Source: JAMQKA01 sp043951865 | GTDB lineage: Bacteria > Bacteroidota > Rhodothermia > Balneolales > Balneolaceae | Direction: 5' to 3' | Assembly (NCBI RefSeq): GCF_043951865.1 | Contig: NZ_JBINJF010000014.1 | Coordinates: 46,646-110,645 of the forward strand | Length of the DNA: 64,000 bases | In this document: piece after piece, positions 42,946 to 52,179 of the stretch | Position numbering within the stretch: the first letter of the stretch is position 1 | Layout: each line of letters begins with the position of its first letter | Made by a program: the position numbers and the translations under genes | The notes under the pieces: generated by a model | The model's input: only the letters and a program-made list of their open reading frames with translations | Databases searched by the model: none | What the model was told of the DNA's origin: nothing

Positions 42946-43423
42946 AATCGGCGATATTGAGTGTTCTTTTTCGGGGAGGAAAAAACGAAAAAACTCACCA
43001 TAAAATCCCTAGATATTGTTCTATTGACGACTCCAACCAGGCCCTTGCTTTTCCACACCAAGTGGTTTTACCGGATTCAGTTGCAGGGATTTTCTGGACT
43101 TGGGGTGCTCGCCGAAAAATGGGTTATCCCTCCGGCTTTTGATTTATGAGCCGCCCGGGCAAACGCAGCGCCGGCGTTAAGAAAGAACCCCTGTAGTGGA
43201 TCTGGTGAAGCAGGAACTGTGAGAAAACTGTATGTTTCGGAAAGTCACCGAAAGAGAACATAGGGGATTTTTTAGTCGGATCGAAGTTTTGCCCGGGCAA
43301 AAAAAATCCCCAACCGATGATTTATGGATGTTTGCTTCTTCAGTCCCGACTGCTGTCGGCGCTTTGTTCATACAAAAAGGAAGACCTCTATCTTGGGGAA
43401 AGAGCTATTGAGACTTTTTGACC
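42946..43423 (+). repeat. Dispersed ~430-bp repeat R2, copy c
   Basis: Contains GTGTTCTTTTTCGGGGAGG, CACCATAAAATCCC, GGATTTTCTGGACTTG, CCCGGGCAAACGCAGCG and GGGGAAAGAGCTATTGAGAC. It has the same order of blocks as copies a and b and follows R1 copy e directly. Confidence 0.78.
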
Positions 43424-43785
43424 AAGCTCTAAGTAGCTTTGTACGACGGGCAACTAACACGTATTTCTCACTGTGAAATTGGTTCGTGTGCAAGGCGATG
43501 TGGAAATCGGGCTCAATATACGTTGTGCGAATGATTCGCCCCCTAAACGTGGAAGACGGGCTAACTTTCCCATAGACCTTCCTTCATTCAATGCTCACGT
43601 ATATATGGATAGAGAAATCCAAAAATCTGTAAAATATGTAAGATTTTTTTTACAGGTGTGTAACGTACCCTCCCAAAAATTTCATGACCTTTGTTACGTA
43701 ATACCGAACGAAAAAAAGGTGTAAGGATCGGCAATTAATGATCTGATCTTTCCACGCGGTAATCCTTCAAAGTAATCGTTATCAA
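43424..43785. other. Gap before the cupin gene
   Basis: An 83-codon open frame on the plus strand (43473-43724) has no family resemblance and I do not call it. No other structure was found apart from an AT-rich stretch near 43620-43660. Confidence 0.4.
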
Positions 43786-44136
43786 ATGAAAGAATCGTTC
43801 GAGCTTGAAAAGTCAAAAGCGATGATTATTGTCGAAATCATCGAATACGTCCCCGATTCGGTGGTGATTAAAACGATTATAAAGAAGGCGACGGGAAATA
43901 TTAATGCCGTCTCTTTTGATACCGGAGAGAAACTGGAGGAGAAGACCTCCCCGTTCGATAAGTTTATACAGATTATTGACGGGAATGCGGAGGTTATAAT
44001 CGATGGAAAATCAACACTCCTGGAAACCGGCGAATCGATCATTGTACCGGCCCACGCCCGCAATTCATTCAAGGCGAATGACCGGTTTAAAATGATATCC
44101 ACGACAATCAAAAGCGGATATGAAGAGGTAAGCTGA
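43786..44136 (+). CDS. Small cupin-domain protein
   Basis: 116 residues with a single conserved-barrel cupin: VVIKTIIKKATGNINAVSFDTGEKLEEKTSPFDKFIQIIDGNAEVIIDGKSTLLETGESIIVPAHARNSFKA. The first cupin motif lacks the usual pair of histidines (it has TSPFDKF), whereas the second has PAHARN, so only one likely metal-binding His is seen and metal dependence is doubtful. Such proteins may sense or bind small ligands. Its TGA overlaps the next ATG, so the two are coupled. They are followed by a strong terminator and stand at the end of the amine cluster, whose regulation they may serve. Confidence 0.85.
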   Translation: MKESFELEKSKAMIIVEIIEYVPDSVVIKTIIKKATGNINAVSFDTGEKLEEKTSPFDKFIQIIDGNAEVIIDGKSTLLETGESIIVPAHARNSFKANDRFKMISTTIKSGYEEVS

Positions 44137-44495
44137 TGGATTTGGAGCTCAGATTAAAAAAACTGGAACAAACTCTTGCAAGGTTCAAGCAAACTGATCC
44201 TGATAGAGGTTCTAACATCATGTCGGATTACAATGACTTTATGGATGACTTCCACCAACTGGTGGTCAGGACCCAATCGGTAAGTCTCCTGTTGGAAAAA
44301 GCCAGGCACTATTATTTGAATGAGAAAGAGATGCTTGAAATGAATGTACTGTTTAACGCTTATTGCAAAATAAAAGCGAACAATTTATGTAATGAAGACT
44401 TGAGAACGGCAAACCTGCAGAATTACATTACCGGAAATAGCCTGACGTTGACAGGTCTTGAACAGCGCCTTATGGCACTCGGATGGAAAGGATAG
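44136..44495 (+). CDS. Helical protein of unknown function
   Basis: 119 residues, start in a TGATG overlap with the cupin stop. Composition is helical and charged (MDLELRLKKLEQTLARFKQT, FMDDFHQLVVRTQSVSLLLEKARHYYLNEKEMLEMNVLFNAYCKIKANNL), with three cysteine-free helices except for two single Cys. I recognise no family. The tight coupling suggests that it works with the cupin protein, for instance as a partner in sensing for the sigma-54 activator encoded next. Confidence 0.78.
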   Translation: MDLELRLKKLEQTLARFKQTDPDRGSNIMSDYNDFMDDFHQLVVRTQSVSLLLEKARHYYLNEKEMLEMNVLFNAYCKIKANNLCNEDLRTANLQNYITGNSLTLTGLEQRLMALGWKG

Positions 44496-44575
44496 TGCAA
44501 TATCAGGTTTGGAAATTAAGATATGGAAGGAATAAGAGAGAGCGAAGGCAGTTTGCGAGGACTGTCTTCAACCAG

Positions 44576-44610
44576 GAAGGCAGGACTAGTGAGATCCTGC
44601 CTTCTTTTTT
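44576..44610 (+). terminator. Strong intrinsic terminator
   Basis: Perfect 10-bp stem GAAGGCAGGA (44576-44585) with TCCTGCCTTC (44595-44604) followed by six T. It ends the cupin operon 80 bp after its last stop and separates it from the sigma-54 activator gene. Confidence 0.95.
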
Positions 44611-44655
44611 ATATCACGGAAATGGTTTAAGTGCAATTAACGGAGTGTAAATAAT

Positions 44656-45642
44656 ATGGCACAGAACACAACCGAGAAACCGGTATGCCTGACTCGAAAC
44701 AAGGATATGAAAGATTTGGTTACCAAAATTAGACAAGTCGCCCAAACAGGGTGCCCCGCTGTATTGATTACCGGGGAAAATGGTACGGGCAAGGAGGTGA
44801 TGGCCCGCCTGTTTCATTATTACGGGCCACGCAGAGATAAACCGATGGTTACGATAAATTGTGGGGCTATACCTGCAGACCTGGCGGAGAGCACGTTTTT
44901 CGGCCATGAAAAGGGCGCGTTTACCGGCGCTCATGAGCGGAGAACGGGCTGTTTTGAGCAAGCCGATGGCGGAACCTTGTTCCTGGATGAAATCGGAGAG
45001 ATGCCCAAATCTATGCAGGCCAAACTATTGCGGGTGGTTGAACTCGGTACATTTCGCAGGCTGGGAGGAAAAGAAGAGATTAAAGTGGATATTTCCCTGA
45101 TTTCTGCCACCAACAAGATACTGTCTGAACAGGTTAAGTCGGGCGACTTCCGGGAAGACCTGTTCTACCGGCTTAATGTTATCGAGCTCAATGTGCCCCC
45201 GCTGCGCGAACGCAAGGAGGATATTCGACTGTTGACTCGGTATTATAAAGATCATTTTCTCAACCTTTACGGGAAAGAGCCCAGGGAATTTTCTGATGAC
45301 AGCATAGAATCGCTGATGAAACATAGCTGGCCCGGGAATGTTCGTGAATTGAAAAACGCCGTCGAGCGGTGCGTGATATTGTCCGAAGGGGATATTATCG
45401 ATCGTGAAAACCTTCCCATGCAGATATATAAAAATGGAAGCATTCATTCTGTGAATTACCATTCGTTGGCTGATAAAATTATTCAAATAAAATTTGGGTC
45501 CTCGTTGAAACAGGTTGAACAAGAAGTAATTAACCAAACGCTTGATTCCGTTGATAATAACAAGACCGAAGCAGCCAAAATATTGGGATTTACCAGGAAA
45601 ACTCTTCGGAGCCACCTGGACAAACAAAATAATGAAGCGTAA
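44656..45642 (+). CDS. Sigma-54-dependent activator without sensory domain
   Basis: 328 residues. The AAA+ domain begins almost at the N-terminus: Walker A GENGTGKE (40-47), the sigma-54 contact loop GAFTGA (87-92), Walker B GTLFLDEIGE (about 105-114) and the arginine-finger region FREDLFYRLNVI; a Fis-type helix-turn-helix closes it (NKTEAAKILGFTRKTLRSHL). The receiver, GAF or PAS domain found in most of the family is absent, as in PspF, so activity must be set by expression or by a partner protein. Candidate partners are the cupin and helical proteins directly upstream. Targets would need a -24/-12 promoter, which I did not find in the window with confidence. Confidence 0.92.
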   Translation: MAQNTTEKPVCLTRNKDMKDLVTKIRQVAQTGCPAVLITGENGTGKEVMARLFHYYGPRRDKPMVTINCGAIPADLAESTFFGHEKGAFTGAHERRTGCFEQADGGTLFLDEIGEMPKSMQAKLLRVVELGTFRRLGGKEEIKVDISLISATNKILSEQVKSGDFREDLFYRLNVIELNVPPLRERKEDIRLLTRYYKDHFLNLYGKEPREFSDDSIESLMKHSWPGNVRELKNAVERCVILSEGDIIDRENLPMQIYKNGSIHSVNYHSLADKIIQIKFGSSLKQVEQEVINQTLDSVDNNKTEAAKILGFTRKTLRSHLDKQNNEA

Positions 45643-45768
45643 CTGTGGGTTTTATAGTTCTGCTATTTGAGCCTTGTAATAGAGGCCTAAGTATTTTTCA
45701 CAGCTCTGGTAGGGCTCTTTTTGACGAAAGGTGTAAATGAATAAAACCGATAAAATAAATTGTTGATC

Positions 45769-46338
45769 ATGGTATCTTCCCGGCGGTATGTGAAGTATAT
45801 GGTGAGTTTGAGGTGCAAAATGATACTTAAGGAGGAGCTTGGCAAAGCGAGCCTCAGATACTCAATTTCCCCCCATGGCGCCGTAGAGTTTCTTGAAGAA
45901 ACGACACAGACCCAACTTGAGGAGCTCAACAGGAATTTGCTGCAATCGGGCCTGGAGCTGCTTGACCAAAGTAACAGTATGCTTATCGATCGCATCATAA
46001 ACACCGTCATCGAAGTGATCCATTATTCCGATGAATTGCCCAACCTCAGTTTTGAGGATATCATTGGTAAAAGCCTGGGATCGGAAAGGGAATCGTTACT
46101 AAAAATATTTTCGGATGTAAAGGGGATATCAATTATGCAGTTTATCCTGCTACAAAAAATTGAACGGGTTAAAGAGCTTCTGCTGTATGAGGACCTGTCC
46201 CTGGCGGAAATATCCCAAAAGCTTCGGTACAAAAACGAACACTACTTAATCGCTCAATTCAAAAAGTTCACCGGGCTGCATCCCACCTATTTTCAAAAAC
46301 TAAAGAGAAAACGCACAAGTATTTCGCACCAAATATAA
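45769..46338 (+). CDS. AraC-family regulator with N-terminal ferredoxin-like domain, paralogue 2
   Basis: The ATG at 45769 (MVSSRRYVKYMVSLRCKM) was chosen. About 189 residues with the same design as the protein at 29208: the shared YMVSLRCKM start, an N-terminal alpha/beta domain with one cysteine (to about residue 70) and an AraC helix-turn-helix (FSDVKGISIMQFILLQKIERVKELLLYEDLSLAEISQKLRYKNEHYLIAQFKKFTGLHPTYFQKLK). It follows the sigma-54 activator at 126 bp. Whether both regulate the amine cluster is open. Confidence 0.88.
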   Translation: MVSSRRYVKYMVSLRCKMILKEELGKASLRYSISPHGAVEFLEETTQTQLEELNRNLLQSGLELLDQSNSMLIDRIINTVIEVIHYSDELPNLSFEDIIGKSLGSERESLLKIFSDVKGISIMQFILLQKIERVKELLLYEDLSLAEISQKLRYKNEHYLIAQFKKFTGLHPTYFQKLKRKRTSISHQI

Positions 46339-46559
46339 ATCGATTGCTCATCGGGTGGATGATAGTTATAGGTAAAAAAACTTGAGTCTGTTGAGAGGTA
46401 ATCCGCGAGGGTTTTTATAGCAAGCTATACTCTTCTAATCTATTCAAGCAGTTAGTCAAACCTAATTCGAAGAACATCCCATTCTCTACTTTTAACTGCA
46501 CATAACGCGCCAACGGTATTGCAAAATCTTCTGGTTCATTGATGGTCATTGAGGTAAAT

Positions 46560-46680
46560 GAGGATTTTGTAAAACCCTCATTTCCTCATTCTGAGGGAGT
46601 TCTATTCCCGTTTACAAGGTCAATAAGGTCGGTGGTATAACCACCTCCCAACCAAAAGCAGGTTCTGTAAAGGTCCCCCC
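46560..46680 (-). repeat. MITE-like repeat R1, copy f
   Basis: Reverse orientation. It carries hairpins GGTGG-TTATA-CCACC and a second with GGGA/TCCC arms, and ends GGGGACCTTTACAGAACC and GAGGGTTTTACAAAATCCTC. It lies in the 533-bp gap before the Rrf2 gene; apart from it I see nothing in the gap. Confidence 0.78.
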
Positions 46681-46871
46681 CCCAAATAAGAATGTACGGG
46701 GGAGCTTTGGGCACGTCCCGCTTGCTTGGAGTGCCTGTCGTTCCTCAGGGCTAAAAATAGATAAAGGAGTAAAATACCTTTAATTCATATTGAGTCTAAA
46801 CAGCCAGAACCGTAAAATCGAATAATCATATTCGATTATCGGTTTTAAAGGATTTAAATCATTCTTGAGCA

Positions 46872-47321
46872 TTGAAGTTGATCTCTCAGGGCGCTCAATA
46901 CGCCATTTCAGCAATTATTACGCTGGCTAAACAATCACCGGGTACAACGGTTTCAGCTGCCGCACTGGCAGAACCGCTGAACTGTCCGCCGGCCTATCTC
47001 TCGCAGGTGCTGTCCAAACTAAAGCCTGCAGGCATACTCAAATCCCGGCGCGGACTGAACGGTGGGGTGTATCTGGTCCGCGATCCCGAAGAGATACCGT
47101 TAATCGACGTGATAAAGGCGATTGACGGGATGGACTTTTTTGAGCACTGCTTCCTCGGTATCGAGGGGTGCGGTACCATTGAACCCTGCCCGTTTCACAA
47201 TTTTTGGTCAGAAGAGCGAGACAAAATCCAGGACTGGCTTGCCAATACCACGTTTGCCGACTGCGAGCAGTCGATGTCGCAGGCGTGGTTCGACCTGAGG
47301 TTCCAGTTTAACAACGATTAA
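46872..47321 (+). CDS. Rrf2-family Fe-S-type transcriptional regulator
   Basis: 149 residues. The start is a TTG at 46872 (read as MKLISQGAQYAISAII), which gives the correct family N-terminus; no ATG lies near. A winged helix (TVSAAALAEPLNCPPAYLSQVLSKLKPAGILKSRRGLNGGVYLVRDP) is followed by the cluster-type cysteine region DFFEHCFLGIEGCGTIEPCPFHNFW, three cysteines as in NsrR and IscR, suggesting a [2Fe-2S] or [4Fe-4S] sensor. It is 24 bp upstream of ccoI on the same strand, so it probably controls the cbb3 operon in response to oxygen, NO or redox state. Confidence 0.92.
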   Translation: MKLISQGAQYAISAIITLAKQSPGTTVSAAALAEPLNCPPAYLSQVLSKLKPAGILKSRRGLNGGVYLVRDPEEIPLIDVIKAIDGMDFFEHCFLGIEGCGTIEPCPFHNFWSEERDKIQDWLANTTFADCEQSMSQAWFDLRFQFNND

Positions 47322-47345
47322 ATAAAGAACCAGCGGAAGCATCGA

Positions 47346-49799
47346 ATGCAGCAACAGCTACTGACAGACAGATCGACAGCGTGTTACCACTGCGGGGAGG
47401 CCTGTGGATCTGATGCGGTTGCCGTTGATGAAAAGTCGTTCTGTTGCGAAGGCTGCAAGATGGTGTACCAGATTCTGGATGAAAACGAGATGGAAACCTA
47501 CTACTGCCTGCAGGAGCAGCCGGGCATCTCGCTGAACGGGAAACAACGGTCCGGGCGGTTTGAGTACCTGGAAGATGAGGCACTGTTGGACGAAATTGTT
47601 GACTTCCGGGATGGCGCAAAAACCTCGGTTCGTCTTTATATCCCGGGAATTCACTGCACATCCTGCGTATGGCTGCTGGAAAATATCTACAAGCTGGATA
47701 ATGGCATAACTCAGAGCAGTGTCAACTTCCTGAAACGGGAACTGAGCCTCACCTTTAATCATCAGCAGACCAGCCTGCGCACTATTTCAGAGCTGCTCCA
47801 CTCCATCGGGTATGAACCGGAATTTCGGCTGGACCAGGTTGAAAATAAGAAACGGTCCACCCCCGATCGGCGGCTGTGGCTCAAGATGGGGGTGGCCGGT
47901 TTTGCATTCGGCAACATCATGCTGTTCAGTTTCCCGGATTACCTGGCCGGTAGCGCCACCGACCTGGACAGTCACGGTTACTTCGCTGTCTTTTTTGGGA
48001 TTCTGAACATTGCCCTCGGTCTGCCCGTGTTGCTTTACAGCAGCAGCGACTACCTGAAGTCGGCCTGGACGGCGTTGCGGCAGGGCGGTATCAACCTGGA
48101 TGTGCCGATCTCCATCGGCATCCTGGCGCTGTTTGGCCGCAGCGTATATGAAATCATGACCGGTATCGGTACGGGATACATGGACTCTTTTACCGGCCTT
48201 GTTTTCTTCCTTCTGATCGGGCGCATGATCCAGAAAAAAACCTACGAGCGGCTGGCGTTCGATCGAGATTACAAATCATACCTGCCGCTTTCAGTGACCA
48301 TCCTGGGTCAGAACGGGATAGAACGCTCCACCTCCATCCACAAAATTGGCGAAGGTGTTCGCATGCTGATCCGCAACCAGGAGCTTGTTCCGGCCGATGC
48401 CACTCTGCTTTCTGAGCAGTGCTTTGTGGATTACAGTTTTATCACCGGCGAATCGGAACCAGTTAAAATTGAACAGGGCGAGACCATCTATGCCGGCGGA
48501 CGCATCGTGGGCAAATCTGCGCTGATGACCGCCACCAGTGAGGTTTCCAACAGCTACCTGACCAAACTATGGAATGACGCTGCATTTGATTCGGCTTCGA
48601 CAAGAGGTAATGTGAGCTCGCTGGCCGATCGCATCAGTCCCCATTTTACGCTTTCAGTGCTAACTATTGCCATGGTGGCCGGACTGATGTGGCTGCCGGA
48701 GGGGGCCGGTCAGGGCATTAACGTGTTCACGGCCGTGCTGATCATCGCCTGCCCCTGTGCGCTTGCGCTCTCTACCCCGTTTACGCTGGGTTCCGCACTC
48801 AATATCTTTTCCCGCAACGGGCTCTACATCAAGGGCATAGAGGTCATAGAAAATCTATCCAAAATTACGGATGTAGTATTCGATAAAACAGGAACCTTGA
48901 CAAAATCTGACCAGGCCGATGTTTCGTTTGAGGGCGGTAAGCTGACCGAAGAGGAATACCGGATGGTCAAATCGGTCTGCAAGCAGTCGGTACACCCGCT
49001 GAGCCGTAAAATCGTGGGCTGGCTGGAGTCGATGCCGCTCAAAGTGGTTAATGAGTTTGAGGAAGTTATTAACAAGGGCCTTAAAGCCACCGTGGATGGG
49101 AAAAAGCTGGTTATCGGATCTGCAGAATTTGTAACCGAAGAAACCGGTCTGGGCATGATGAATCAGGATCTATCTGCCAAATACGCCTCCCGGGTCCATG
49201 TAGCCATTGACGGGGAGTGGAAAGGCTGGTTCGAAATGAGAAGCCATTATCGTCCGGGCGTTGCCACGCTGCTTGATGATCTCAGAAAGCGCTTCGGCAT
49301 CTTCCTGGTCTCCGGCGATAACGACCGGCAGAAAGCGGAGCTAGAGAGTTATTTCAGTAACAATTCACTGCTTTTCAACCGGAAGCCGCAGGATAAACTC
49401 GATTTCATCAAAAATCTGCAGAACGAAGGCAGGAACATCCTGATGATCGCCGATGGTCTGAACGACGCCGGGGCCCTTCAGCAGAGCAACTTCGGGATTG
49501 CGCTGACCGACAATCTCAGTTCTTTTACCCCGGCCTGTGATGCCATCCTGGATGGTGATGCGATCTCCTCGATGAATCGCTTCATCCATTTTGCGCAGAA
49601 GAGTATTCGCATCATTCTCTGGAGCTTTGGTCTGTCGCTGATCTACAATGTTGTGGGACTCAGTTTTGCCGTAACAGGACACCTCTCACCCCTGGTGGCG
49701 GCGGTCCTGATGCCGCTGAGTTCCATCAGCATCATGGTATTTACGAGCGTAACAACCCTTTTAACAGCAAAAAAGATGGGGCTGGCCACATGGAAGTAA
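47346..49799 (+). CDS. ccoI: Cu-transporting P-type ATPase for cbb3 oxidase assembly (CcoI/FixI)
   Basis: 817 residues. N-terminal zinc-ribbon-like cysteine region (ACYHCGEACGSDAV ... KSFCCEGCKMVYQIL), then a heavy-metal-associated domain (IPGIHCTSCVWLLENIY), eight membrane helices, the TGES loop (ITGESEPVKIEQG), the transport motif CPC (IIACPCALALSTPF), and the phosphorylation motif VFDKTGTLTKS. The N-terminal extra domain is characteristic for CcoI rather than CopA. It exports Cu(I) into the periplasm for insertion into CcoN. The stop overlaps ccoS by 10 bp. Confidence 0.96.
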   Translation: MQQQLLTDRSTACYHCGEACGSDAVAVDEKSFCCEGCKMVYQILDENEMETYYCLQEQPGISLNGKQRSGRFEYLEDEALLDEIVDFRDGAKTSVRLYIPGIHCTSCVWLLENIYKLDNGITQSSVNFLKRELSLTFNHQQTSLRTISELLHSIGYEPEFRLDQVENKKRSTPDRRLWLKMGVAGFAFGNIMLFSFPDYLAGSATDLDSHGYFAVFFGILNIALGLPVLLYSSSDYLKSAWTALRQGGINLDVPISIGILALFGRSVYEIMTGIGTGYMDSFTGLVFFLLIGRMIQKKTYERLAFDRDYKSYLPLSVTILGQNGIERSTSIHKIGEGVRMLIRNQELVPADATLLSEQCFVDYSFITGESEPVKIEQGETIYAGGRIVGKSALMTATSEVSNSYLTKLWNDAAFDSASTRGNVSSLADRISPHFTLSVLTIAMVAGLMWLPEGAGQGINVFTAVLIIACPCALALSTPFTLGSALNIFSRNGLYIKGIEVIENLSKITDVVFDKTGTLTKSDQADVSFEGGKLTEEEYRMVKSVCKQSVHPLSRKIVGWLESMPLKVVNEFEEVINKGLKATVDGKKLVIGSAEFVTEETGLGMMNQDLSAKYASRVHVAIDGEWKGWFEMRSHYRPGVATLLDDLRKRFGIFLVSGDNDRQKAELESYFSNNSLLFNRKPQDKLDFIKNLQNEGRNILMIADGLNDAGALQQSNFGIALTDNLSSFTPACDAILDGDAISSMNRFIHFAQKSIRIILWSFGLSLIYNVVGLSFAVTGHLSPLVAAVLMPLSSISIMVFTSVTTLLTAKKMGLATWK

Positions 49800-49978
49800 T
49801 TTTTATGCTCATAGGATTCAGCCTGCTGGTAGCCCTGATTTTCCTGGGACTATTTTTCTGGGCCGTGCGGTCCGGGCAGTTTGACGACCCTCACACCCCG
49901 TCGATAAGGATTCTTTTTGACAACACAACGAAATCCAATAAAAAACAATCATCAACCCATAAACAAGATCAAGATTAA
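49790..49978 (+). CDS. ccoS: cbb3 oxidase maturation protein CcoS
   Basis: 62 residues. One membrane helix (MEVIFMLIGFSLLVALIFLGLFFW) followed by WAVRSGQFDDPHTPSIRILFD, the conserved CcoS signature. It is needed for cofactor insertion into the oxidase. It overlaps ccoI by 10 bp and ccoN-O by one base (TAATG), so translation is coupled at both sides. Confidence 0.96.
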   Translation: MEVIFMLIGFSLLVALIFLGLFFWAVRSGQFDDPHTPSIRILFDNTTKSNKKQSSTHKQDQD

Positions 49979-52179
49979 TGGCTGTAGAAACATTTAAGTA
50001 CGATAACGAGATCGTCCGGAAGTTCGGGATAGCCACCATCTTCTGGGGAATCATCGGGTTCCTGGTCGGTCTGACGATAGCCCTGAAGCTGATCTGGCCG
50101 GGTTTTCTGGGCCTGATCCCGGAACTCTCCTACGGGCGACTCCGACCGCTCCACACCAACGCGGTGATCTTTGCGTTTGCGGGTAACGCCATTTTTTACG
50201 GTGTGTATTACTCGCTTCCCCGGCTCTGCAAGGCCCCGATGTGGAGCAACCTGCTCAGTAAAATCAACTTCTGGGGATGGCAGGCGATCATTCTATCCGC
50301 GGTAATAACCCTGCCGATGGGCTTTAATACCAGCAAGGAGTACGCCGAGCTGGAGTGGCCGATCGATATTGCCATCACTGTTATATGGGTCATATTCGGC
50401 ATCAACATGCTGATGACGATCTGGAAGCGTCGCGAAAAGCACCTGTATGTCGCGATCTGGTTTTATATCGCCACGTTTGTGACGGTGGCGGTGCTGCACG
50501 TGGTGAACTCTATTGAGATCCCCGCCACCCTCCTGAAAAGCTACCCGGTGTACGCAGGAGTGCAGGATGCGCTGGTGCAGTGGTGGTACGGGCACAACGC
50601 GGTGGCCTTCTTCCTGACGACGCCGTTCCTCGGCATCATGTACTACTTTATCCCGAAAGCGGCCAACCGACCGATCTTTTCCTACCGGCTGTCGATTGTG
50701 CACTTCTGGTCACTGATCTTTATCTACATCTGGGCGGGTCCGCACCACCTGCTCTACACGGCGCTGCCGGGATGGGCGCAGGCGCTCGGAACCGTCTTTA
50801 GCCTCATGCTTATCGCGCCATCCTGGGGTGGCATGTTGAATGGATTGTTAACACTGCGGGGGGCGTGGGATCGCGTTCGGGAAGACCCGGTGCTGAAATT
50901 TCTCGTGGTTGGAGTGACCGCCTACGGGATGGCCACCTTTGAGGGCCCGATGCTCTCTATCGGAAACGTGAACGCCGTGGCACACTACAGCGACTATATT
51001 ATCGGTCACGTACACCTGGGCGCCCTGCTCTGGAACGGCGGACTGACCTTTGCGATGCTCTACTATATTACGCCCAGGATTTATGAGACCGACCTCTATT
51101 CCACGAAGCTGGCCAACGTTCACTTCTGGTTCGCCACGCTTGGGGCGATCTTCTACGTCATCCCGATGTACTGGGGCGGCATCACCCAAAGCCTGATGTG
51201 GAAAGAGTTCACCGCGGAAGGCGTGTTGCAGTATCCCAATTTCCTGGAGACGGTTCAGCAAATCATCCCGATGTACGCCTTGCGTGCGGTCGGGGGTACA
51301 CTCTTTATTACCGGTGCCATCATCTCGGTGTATAATCTGTGGAAAACCGCCGCTTCCGGACAGTTTGTCGCCGCCGAAGAGGACGAGGCCCAGCCCATTG
51401 CCGATCCTTCGGCCAACGCCAAAGAAACCTGGCACCGGCGCCTGGAAAGTCGCCCGATTCAGCTTACCGCGCTGACATTGGTCGTAATCCTGATCGGGGG
51501 CATTGTGGAGTATGTCCCGACTGCCCTGATCGATTCCAATGTGCCGACTATCTCCAGCGTAAAACCGTATACGCCGCTTGAGGTGGAGGGCCGCGATATC
51601 TACATCGCCGAGGGCTGCAACAACTGTCACTCGCAGATGATCCGCCCGTTCCGTTCCGAAACGGAGCGGTATGGCGAGTACTCCAAGGCGGGTGAATTTG
51701 TCTATGATCATCCCTTCCTGTGGGGCTCCAAGCGCACCGGTCCCGATCTGCACCGGGTCGGGGGGAAATATCCTGATTCCTGGCACTTGCGGCACATGTA
51801 CGATCCTGAATCCACTTCCCCGGGCTCCATTATGCCTGCGTATCCCTGGATGTTTTCCCAGCAAATGGATATGGAGTCGATCGGCAACCGGATTTCAGCT
51901 CTCAGGTCGGTGGGCGTTCCCTATGCCGAGGGATATGAGGAGCAGGCCCTGGCTGATATGAAGGCCCAGGCAGAAGAGATTACCCAGGAACTGCACCAGG
52001 CCGGGTTCAAGGAGGTGGACGGCATTGAGATCACGTCCGACAAGCAGATAATCGCGATGATCGCCTACCTGCAGCGGCTGGGAGTCGATATCAAGGGCGA
52101 TAACAACCCGTTTGAGGGACTCCCGTCCAGCAAGGTGATCGGAACCGCCGAACTGGAACAACGACCGGAAAGCGAGTAG
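49978..52179 (+). CDS. ccoNO: cbb3 cytochrome oxidase subunits I and II, fused CcoN-CcoO
   Basis: 733 residues. Residues about 1-470 are the CcoN haem-copper oxidase core with twelve helices; GRLRPLHTNAVIFAFAGNAIFYG, VQWWYGHNAVAFFLTTPFLGIMYYF and HYSDYIIGHVHLGALLWNGG contain the haem b, haem b3 and CuB histidines. Residues about 505-733 are the monohaem CcoO: a membrane anchor, then EGRDIYIAEGCNNCHSQMIRPFRSETERYGEYSKAGEFVYDHPFLWGSKRTGPDLHRVG and the distal Met in PGSIMPAYPWMF. The N-O fusion is the usual arrangement in Bacteroidota. It reduces oxygen at low tension and pumps protons. Confidence 0.97.
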   Translation: MAVETFKYDNEIVRKFGIATIFWGIIGFLVGLTIALKLIWPGFLGLIPELSYGRLRPLHTNAVIFAFAGNAIFYGVYYSLPRLCKAPMWSNLLSKINFWGWQAIILSAVITLPMGFNTSKEYAELEWPIDIAITVIWVIFGINMLMTIWKRREKHLYVAIWFYIATFVTVAVLHVVNSIEIPATLLKSYPVYAGVQDALVQWWYGHNAVAFFLTTPFLGIMYYFIPKAANRPIFSYRLSIVHFWSLIFIYIWAGPHHLLYTALPGWAQALGTVFSLMLIAPSWGGMLNGLLTLRGAWDRVREDPVLKFLVVGVTAYGMATFEGPMLSIGNVNAVAHYSDYIIGHVHLGALLWNGGLTFAMLYYITPRIYETDLYSTKLANVHFWFATLGAIFYVIPMYWGGITQSLMWKEFTAEGVLQYPNFLETVQQIIPMYALRAVGGTLFITGAIISVYNLWKTAASGQFVAAEEDEAQPIADPSANAKETWHRRLESRPIQLTALTLVVILIGGIVEYVPTALIDSNVPTISSVKPYTPLEVEGRDIYIAEGCNNCHSQMIRPFRSETERYGEYSKAGEFVYDHPFLWGSKRTGPDLHRVGGKYPDSWHLRHMYDPESTSPGSIMPAYPWMFSQQMDMESIGNRISALRSVGVPYAEGYEEQALADMKAQAEEITQELHQAGFKEVDGIEITSDKQIIAMIAYLQRLGVDIKGDNNPFEGLPSSKVIGTAELEQRPESE

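Noticed and set aside
40881..43423. Frames of 60-120 codons within the R2 repeats.
   Set aside because: No frame is kept between the copies, and none resembles a protein family.
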